This document shows, piece after piece, positions 58,097-64,000 of a stretch of 64,000 nucleotides of DNA. The notes below the pieces were generated by a model. That model saw nothing but the letters and a program-made list of their open reading frames with translations. It was not told the DNA's origin and ran no database searches. Source of the DNA: Carex sylvatica (lineage: Eukaryota; Streptophyta; Magnoliopsida; Poales; Cyperaceae). Where the stretch lies: positions 1 to 64,000 of the forward strand of contig CAXKVR010000003.1 of NCBI GenBank assembly GCA_964058845.1. Direction: 5' to 3'. The translations under genes were made by a program, and so were the position numbers. Positions within the stretch are counted from its first letter, which is position 1. Every line of letters begins with the position of its first letter.

Positions 58097-60044
58097 TATA
58101 AAGCAGCCGACGGTGTAATTTCATATTAATACATCTATTTTTTTTTCCTACTTTGTATTTTTTTTTGTGATTTTCAATTACAACCTCTATGTAATTGTTA
58201 TACAGCTAATTTGTACTCTATTTTTAGAGCGTAAAAAAAATTTAATGAACACCAGAGCTGCTTGATGTGCTTTAAAATTCATGTGCACAAATCTTAGAGC
58301 AAAAACGCGTTAATATTAAAGGGCACCAGACGACACTACTGCGCTTTCTAAAAGAAAACAATTTTTCTCTAGTTTCATCGCTTTGAACAATTTTTATTAT
58401 TTAAAGCAAAAATTCTTTTTCGCACTTTCTAAAATAAAACAAAAGAAGCACGTGCCTACGTGACTCACGTCAACAATAATCTGTCGCGTGTTTTTTTCTC
58501 TCATGCCTTGTGTCCGTATCAGCATCCAAGCGTCCTCGTAAACAATTGACAATTGTCGAAACTATACTTGGATTGTTTACGTGATCATCGGTGTTACTTA
58601 TGATTAAATATTTCAGGTGTTTATGTATTTTTAAATTGATGTTTGGATTAGCAATTTTTTTTTACCATTTCTGTGTCATTGAGATTTCTCTTTCAGAGGT
58701 AAATAGTCAAAGACTGAAAGGTAACTTTATTTTAGCTCATACTTTACGCAGAACAGAGGTAAAATAACATGAAAAGAGAGCAATTTTGATCAATTTTTCA
58801 AATGGCAAGGTAGAATAGATAGGTTGCCTACCCTAATTCCTAACCTGTCATGGAAAATCTCGCAAGAAGAGAAGTAAACGAAATAAAATAGAAAAGTGAT
58901 AGAAAACAATAGAGTAAAGGACAAACGATAGAAGCCCATCTAACAGTACTTCTGTTCATTTGTAGCACTCGACTGTACCAGTTCTGTACCGGGGTCTAAT
59001 CTCCTCTATAAGTCTATATGACATTGCCAGGTAGGCAGGTACTATTTTTTGCCATGACCCCACCGCACAAACTAGCGTTGCTAGTTTGCTACCGGATCTG
59101 AAAGGCACGTGCTACCTATATGTATCACCATTAATCGTTAAACGATACGATAAGACGGCACAGATGCAGCCACATAAAATCCACAGAAAAGGACAAAAGA
59201 TTGCTGCGTGAGACGGACGCCAGCACTCGCGCTCGGAAACAAAGGGTCCTTAATTGGTGATTGTTTCCCCTCCAGTCATTGGTACCAGGAGATGTCCATT
59301 TCCATGTTTAAGGAACTTTTCAGGAAATGGAGGTGTTAGGATATTAACGAATGGAGAAATATTTATCGTATTCAATGGTCAGGAGGTGTCCACCTCAGCT
59401 ACTTTAGACCTTTTTCTTACTTTTAGCGTGTCCTTTTGGGCTTTTTGTTTTCTCGTTAAAAACGCGTCTAATTTATTTCTCCCTAATAAACCAAACCAGG
59501 TATTGATGTCTTTTCTTTTTTGTTTGGTAGTGCTCAATTCCTTTTCTATATTTTTTTTTTTTCTGCTGTTGCCATCAAAATTGGTCCAATAAGTTTGCAC
59601 AAGTGGAGAAATACTTTTAAATGATTAGCTTAATATCTCCGCTTGCCATTACTTCCTCAAACGGAAATACTTTTTCGGTTGCATGCATGTTATTTGTAGT
59701 ATACGTGTAGCGGGTAGATAAAAATAAGAAATTATTATTTATGACATGCTACCTGCTACATGTTTTTAGACATGGATCAGCAATAAAAGACCAGAAGAAT
59801 GCAATAACCTTCAGAACTGTAATTCTTTTTCGGTTGCATATTATTTGTAGTCTACGTGTAGCGGGTAGATAAAAATAGAAATTATGACATGCAACTTGCT
59901 ACAGGAAGGACCATGACCAGTGACCCGGATTCAGAGTTTGAATAGGTGTCAATAGTCCGGAAGCAAACATTTTTAGGTCAGATTTTTTGCAAATAACATA
60001 TTCATCATATTATCGTTATGAAAAAAATAAAATTATTTTGGATT
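58097..60044. other. Intergenic, no recognised gene
   Basis: Low-copy AT-rich DNA. A local repeat, GTGTAGCGGGTAGATAAAAAT, occurs near 59704 and 59855. The 112-codon frame at 59254-59592 has no recognisable domain. Confidence 0.45.
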
Positions 60045-60052
60045 CGAGCCAG

Positions 60053-60579
60053 TAGTGGTTTGCTAAAACCCGGGTCGGGCGGCCCGAACCCGACCCGCCC
60101 GTGTCCGGTACCCGTGGTACTCGTGCCCGAATCCGGGTATGAGTCGGGTAAACGGGTACACAGGTACGGGCATAAAACGGGTAGGGTACGGTTATTTGGT
60201 TCAATACCCGGGCAAACCCGGCCCGAATTACGTCCATACCCGCCCGACCCGACCCCCGTACCCGTACCCGCCCCGTACCCGTTTAAAATTTCAAAAAAAT
60301 TCAAATTTTTTTGAAATTTCGAATTTGCCGCCGAAAAAAAAACAGAAAAAAAAAGACAGAAAAACAGAGGAAAAAAAAAAAAAAAAATGGACCGGGTACT
60401 CTACCCGGACCGCCCTACCCGTCAAGGGTACCACGGTTACGGGTATAAGACGGGTAGGGTACGAGTTTTGAAAAAAATACCCGTAATACCCGGCCCGTGG
60501 TATCCGTATACCCGTAATATCCGTACCCGACCCCGGGTATACCCTACCCGCCCGTACCCTACCCGTTAGCAAACCCCTA
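60053..60579. mobile_element. hAT-type MITE with GTACCCG repeats, copy 2
   Basis: It starts TAGTGGTTTGC and ends GCAAACCCCTA, flanked exactly by CGAGCCAG at 60045-60052 and 60580-60587. It is the same family as 40122-40700, including the A-rich centre with TTTGAAATTTCGAATTTGCC. 527 bp. Confidence 0.9.
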
Positions 60580-60999
60580 CGAGCCAGTAATCTCGGTCCA
60601 AATTTTTTGTCCGAGACATTGGTCTCGGGTCTTCTAATAAACAAAAATTCTAAGCTAGTTCATATAATTTCTTATAATAATAATAATTTTGAAAATAAAA
60701 AAATTCTCTCGGATTCAGAGTTTGAATAGGTATCAACAGTCCGGAAACAAATATTTTTAGGTTAGAATTTTTGCAACTAACATATTCATCATATTGCTGC
60801 TTGGTGTATCATTATGAAAAAAAATATATTATTGTTTCGGATTTGAGTTGGTGATCCCGGTCCAAATTTTTGGTCCGAAACGTTAGTCTCTGACCTTCTA
60901 ATAAATAAATATTCTAAACTAGTTCATTTAGTTTCTCATATTATTTAATAATAATTTCGAAAATAAAAAATTCCCTCGAAACAAGTTCCCCTCCTGTGC

Positions 61000-61321
61000 A
61001 ATATTTTTTTTTTAAACCATAAATAAAAAAATATTTTACCAAACCAACTTGATTGCTTTATTTTTTACAAAAATCATAAGAACTGAAATTTCTTATTTTT
61101 GGGGATCGAAATGTTATTTTGGTCCGAGCCATTTTCACATAATTCGATAAAAAAATAATGGTAAAACTTGTGAAAACACTTCAGATCGAAATGACATTTT
61201 GGTTAAAAAGAAATTTTGGACCGAAATGACATTTCTGATGTTATAGTTTCTGTAAAAATCAAAACAATCTAGTTGGTTTGATTAAATATTGTTTTTTATT
61301 TATGGTTTTTGAAAATATTCT
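61000..61321. mobile_element. Mutator-type MITE family D, copy 4
   Basis: The exact 9-mer CTCCTGTGC flanks it at 60991-60999 and 61322-61330. Ends are AATATTTTTTTTTTAAACCAT-like and ATGGTTTTTGAAAATATTCT. Internal GGACCGAAATGACATTTC-type palindromes are present. 322 bp. Confidence 0.85.
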
Positions 61322-61330
61322 CTCCTGTGC

Positions 61331-62565
61331 AGTTGAAATCCCGGTCAAATATACCTGCGAGTTATTCTACTAAAAAGAAATCTTAGTCAAATCAGTGCAT
61401 TGGAATGTTCAATCATTTTAACTGTCCCAGCACTAGAGATGATGCGAGACACTATACCGTTGATCCATGAGACAAAACAAAAGCAAACGGATTGTAGCCC
61501 GTTAGATCCGAGCTAACCAAATCAGGAGACAACACAAAACGGGTGGGACAACCCTTGACCGAATCACGTTACGCCGTAACGGCAGACATCCACATTTGTT
61601 TGCTTCAACCGCAAAACAGAGAGCATCTATTTGTGCGATTGCGACGTGGAAGAACCGGGTGCCGCCACGTGTGCGCATCAGTATCTCCATTCAACCAGGC
61701 TTCAATAACAGACCAGACATTGCCAGGCGTAAAAAAAGAATGGAGAGAAAGAAAACATAGGATCCTGCAATAGATCCCATGCCATGAATTCTCTCACATC
61801 ACATCACATCACGATTTTAATTTTTAAAACTGAAATACGTACCAAACCAAAAGGTAAAATACATGTGCAATAACAATTGTATTTATTGTGAAGTGATTGA
61901 AAAAACATCTCTTGGAACCTAAAGATTGACCAGGAAACACAGAACACACACCAATCCCAGTTTTTCTCTACCAGAGACGGTCATGTCCGTCTCAGAGAAA
62001 AAACATCTATCTTCAGATCAGACGCTCAGTTCAGCTTTAAAATATTCAGTGGATTATCAGTGGAAAATTGACATATGATTTTCCGTGTAGCGAATCATTC
62101 CTATTAGTTTAACGGTTGATATACTTTTATATTTTAAAGGAGTTCACAGAGGATCTGAGTTTCCATGTAGGAGCCGAGGCACTGTGCGAAGGATATCTAT
62201 AATTTGTCACCTTACAGCTTCAACTCTGCAATTCCTGTTGTTTATAATTGAATACAATTGTTTTTCTTCCATCATAGTTGAATCAATCAAATCAACCGCT
62301 TGAAATTTGACAAAAGAGCGGAGCGCTTCTATCGCAGATCGAAACGTGTCTTTCTCTTTCTGACAGGGCTTCTTGTCACTGCAATTTTTGAAAAAGCCAA
62401 GTACGGATGTCAAAAAAATATGAAAATGGAAAGGAACAAAATAGTACCAGTATGGCATCTCTAGTGGTAGCCTAGCTAGCCGTAGACTGTAAGCAAAAGT
62501 AAAATTGAAGAAAAATTATTGTCCAAAGATAAAACCTTATTCTGTCATTCTGTGATTATGTCCAC
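61331..62565. other. Low-copy non-coding block with a G-box
   Basis: About 61430-61790 is less AT-rich and has CCACGTGTGC (61665-61674), yet no ORF resembles a known protein. A minus-strand frame at 62458-62207 (83 codons, ATG start) is unrecognised and weak. Confidence 0.4.
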
Positions 62566-62569
62566 TCTG

Positions 62570-63130
62570 TTTGTTTGTTTTTTTGTTTGAAAATTTGTTT
62601 GTGATTCTATTGATGGAAAAAGATATAAGATATAAACTAGCTGTTATATAAAATTAGACAACGAGTATTTGTGAAAACATACTTCTGTAAACAAACAAAA
62701 ATGCACAGGGTAATATGTATTTTGTGGACACACAATTAGTTCATCCTTGCTTGATCAGTGTGATAGGAGTCTAGAGATTGTTGTCTCTGTACACATATTG
62801 CATTCAAAAAGAAACTGAATTCAAACTAGATCGAGAGCTAAATTGATCAGACTAGAACAATCACCAATCAGTCGGAAAAGTACTGAATCAAACCAAATTG
62901 AAAATTAAATCAACCGGTGCAGAAAATCACTTTGAAGCAGAGCGAGAAGAGAAGAGACAGAAAAAGAGAAGACAAGAAGCAACATAAAATATCAAATCAG
63001 AAATGAAATATATATATACTTACTGTACACAAATAGAAGACCACTTGCTCTTCTATCACCGAAGAGAAGAAGACACCTACAACTGATACGTTACGTCAAT
63101 CCGGTATCCATCACGAACAAAAGAGCTCAG
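62570..63130 (-). mobile_element. Second copy of the short retroposon
   Basis: Collinear with 38383-39931 minus its hAT insert: TTAGACAACGAG (62653), TGCACAGGGTA (62702), AGAAGACCACT (63037) and a GAGCTCA end near 63125. The T-rich left edge would be its tail. No clear flanking duplication was found. Confidence 0.55.
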
Positions 63131-63367
63131 CAAGGACCGCCATGGTGTTTTGCATTTCCATATCGCGTCGCGTCGCCCATTTTTTCCACCGCTGAAGGCA
63201 CACCGCTCTTTTATTTTTCTCTTCCATGATCAAATTACTTGGTTGCTTTTGATATAATTTCTGTAGTATATAGTATGTACTGTTGAAAAAATATTAAATA
63301 ACCAACTAATTTAAATCTGAAATTTGATCAATAAAATAAATAAAAACTATATAGTAATTAAAACTTT

Positions 63368-64000
63368 GTTACCCGGAGCTGCAAAATGCGGACTTAAGAC
63401 AATTTCCCGTCCTAAGCACAGAAATAATCGGTTAAGACTGTCCCAAGTTATGCCGGTATTCCTCTGCCTGCGGGCGCAACCGTGGTAGAGGTTTATGTAG
63501 CTTCTTTCAACAATGATAGCAGAATAATATATTTTCTATGAAGAAAATATTTGTTTGTGGGAGAATAGAAATTGAATTTATAAAATATGGAGCTAACAGG
63601 AAGAAGAGAGTATTTCGATTATTGGATGATTGTTCTCCAAATGATATGTGCTATTTATAGGCAAAATGATAGATATCAATCAATTTGTACATTCATGACT
63701 ATTAAAAAATTATATTCAATATATTACCATTTCATTCATTATTAAAAGAAATTGAATAGAAAATATGAATGAAAATGAAACGGTCTCATTGAATAAATGG
63801 TAATCATGCACATACAGAAACTCAAATGGATTTTATTTCCTACGCAATCGCTGGTGCATATTATTGCCAATTAATGCTAAGATTTACAAAATTGCATTGA
63901 CAGCTTCTCTACTTATTTATATGATTTGATTTTCTGTGGCGGTGGACAGTGAGTTTTTGTGTGATGATTGGATTAAGAAAATAATTCACAATTAACTCCA
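63368..64000 (-). mobile_element. Possible LTR fragment, minus orientation, running off the window
   Basis: TGTTACCCGG at 63368 would be the inverse of an LTR end GGGTAACA. On the minus strand CCTATAAATAG (about 63652-63662) reads as a TATA box, followed by a leader-like stretch with no ORF. It could instead be the promoter and first exon of a minus-strand transcript. The other end is not in the window. Confidence 0.3.

Noticed and set aside
59254..59592. 112-codon plus-strand frame
   Set aside because: Starts with an ATG but has no recognisable domain and low-complexity hydrophobic runs; the opposite strand is also open.
62207..62458. 83-codon minus-strand frame with ATG
   Set aside because: No recognisable domain, no splice partners seen, AT-rich surroundings; kept only as a weak mention.

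Overview
The window is plant nuclear DNA. It is AT-rich, has GT-AG introns and is dominated by small transposable elements between five recognisable protein-coding genes. The gibberellin-receptor gene resembles grass-type GID1 more than the Arabidopsis copies (for example SGLDLT-DRQ-AYAD and NILLNAMFGG). I therefore infer a monocot, probably not a grass, but this rests on remembered family sequences and not on a search.

Genes, left to right: a two-exon DUF1635 coiled-coil protein (436-2369, +); an intronless secreted leucine-rich-repeat protein (7422-8645, +); a nine-coding-exon LEC14B/DCAF11-type WD40 protein, a likely CUL4-DDB1 substrate receptor (23409-18176, -); a two-exon organellar pentatricopeptide-repeat protein of the At2g30780 type (31310-33086, +); and a two-exon GID1 gibberellin receptor (51504-50151, -). 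They do not form one pathway. The LRR and LEC14B genes look like an old conserved neighbour pair.

Repeat layout: 0-5.5 kb holds promoter and intron MITEs, one nested in another. 9.8-12 kb is an array of five foldback elements separated by (TA)n(GA)n tracts. 12.3-15.4 kb is a Copia-type solo LTR split by a Ty3/gypsy-type solo LTR. 15.4-17.5 kb has two Mutator-type MITEs. 25.0-25.8 kb is a 245-bp tandem repeat. 26.3-30.0 kb is a gag-only LTR retrotransposon with both LTRs. 37.4-42.6 kb is a cluster of five hAT-type elements, one nested in a short retroposon. 43.0-44.7 kb is a gypsy-type LTR. 54.5-56.3 kb is a solo LTR with a perfect 5-bp duplication. 60-63.1 kb holds another hAT element, another Mutator-type MITE and a second retroposon copy.

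Many element boundaries are supported by target-site duplications read directly from the sequence. I found no tRNA, rRNA, known miRNA precursor or CRISPR array. The most informative signal is the transposon record: four Mutator-type MITEs each with an exact 9-bp duplication, six hAT elements with 8-bp duplications, and nested insertions that give a relative chronology.
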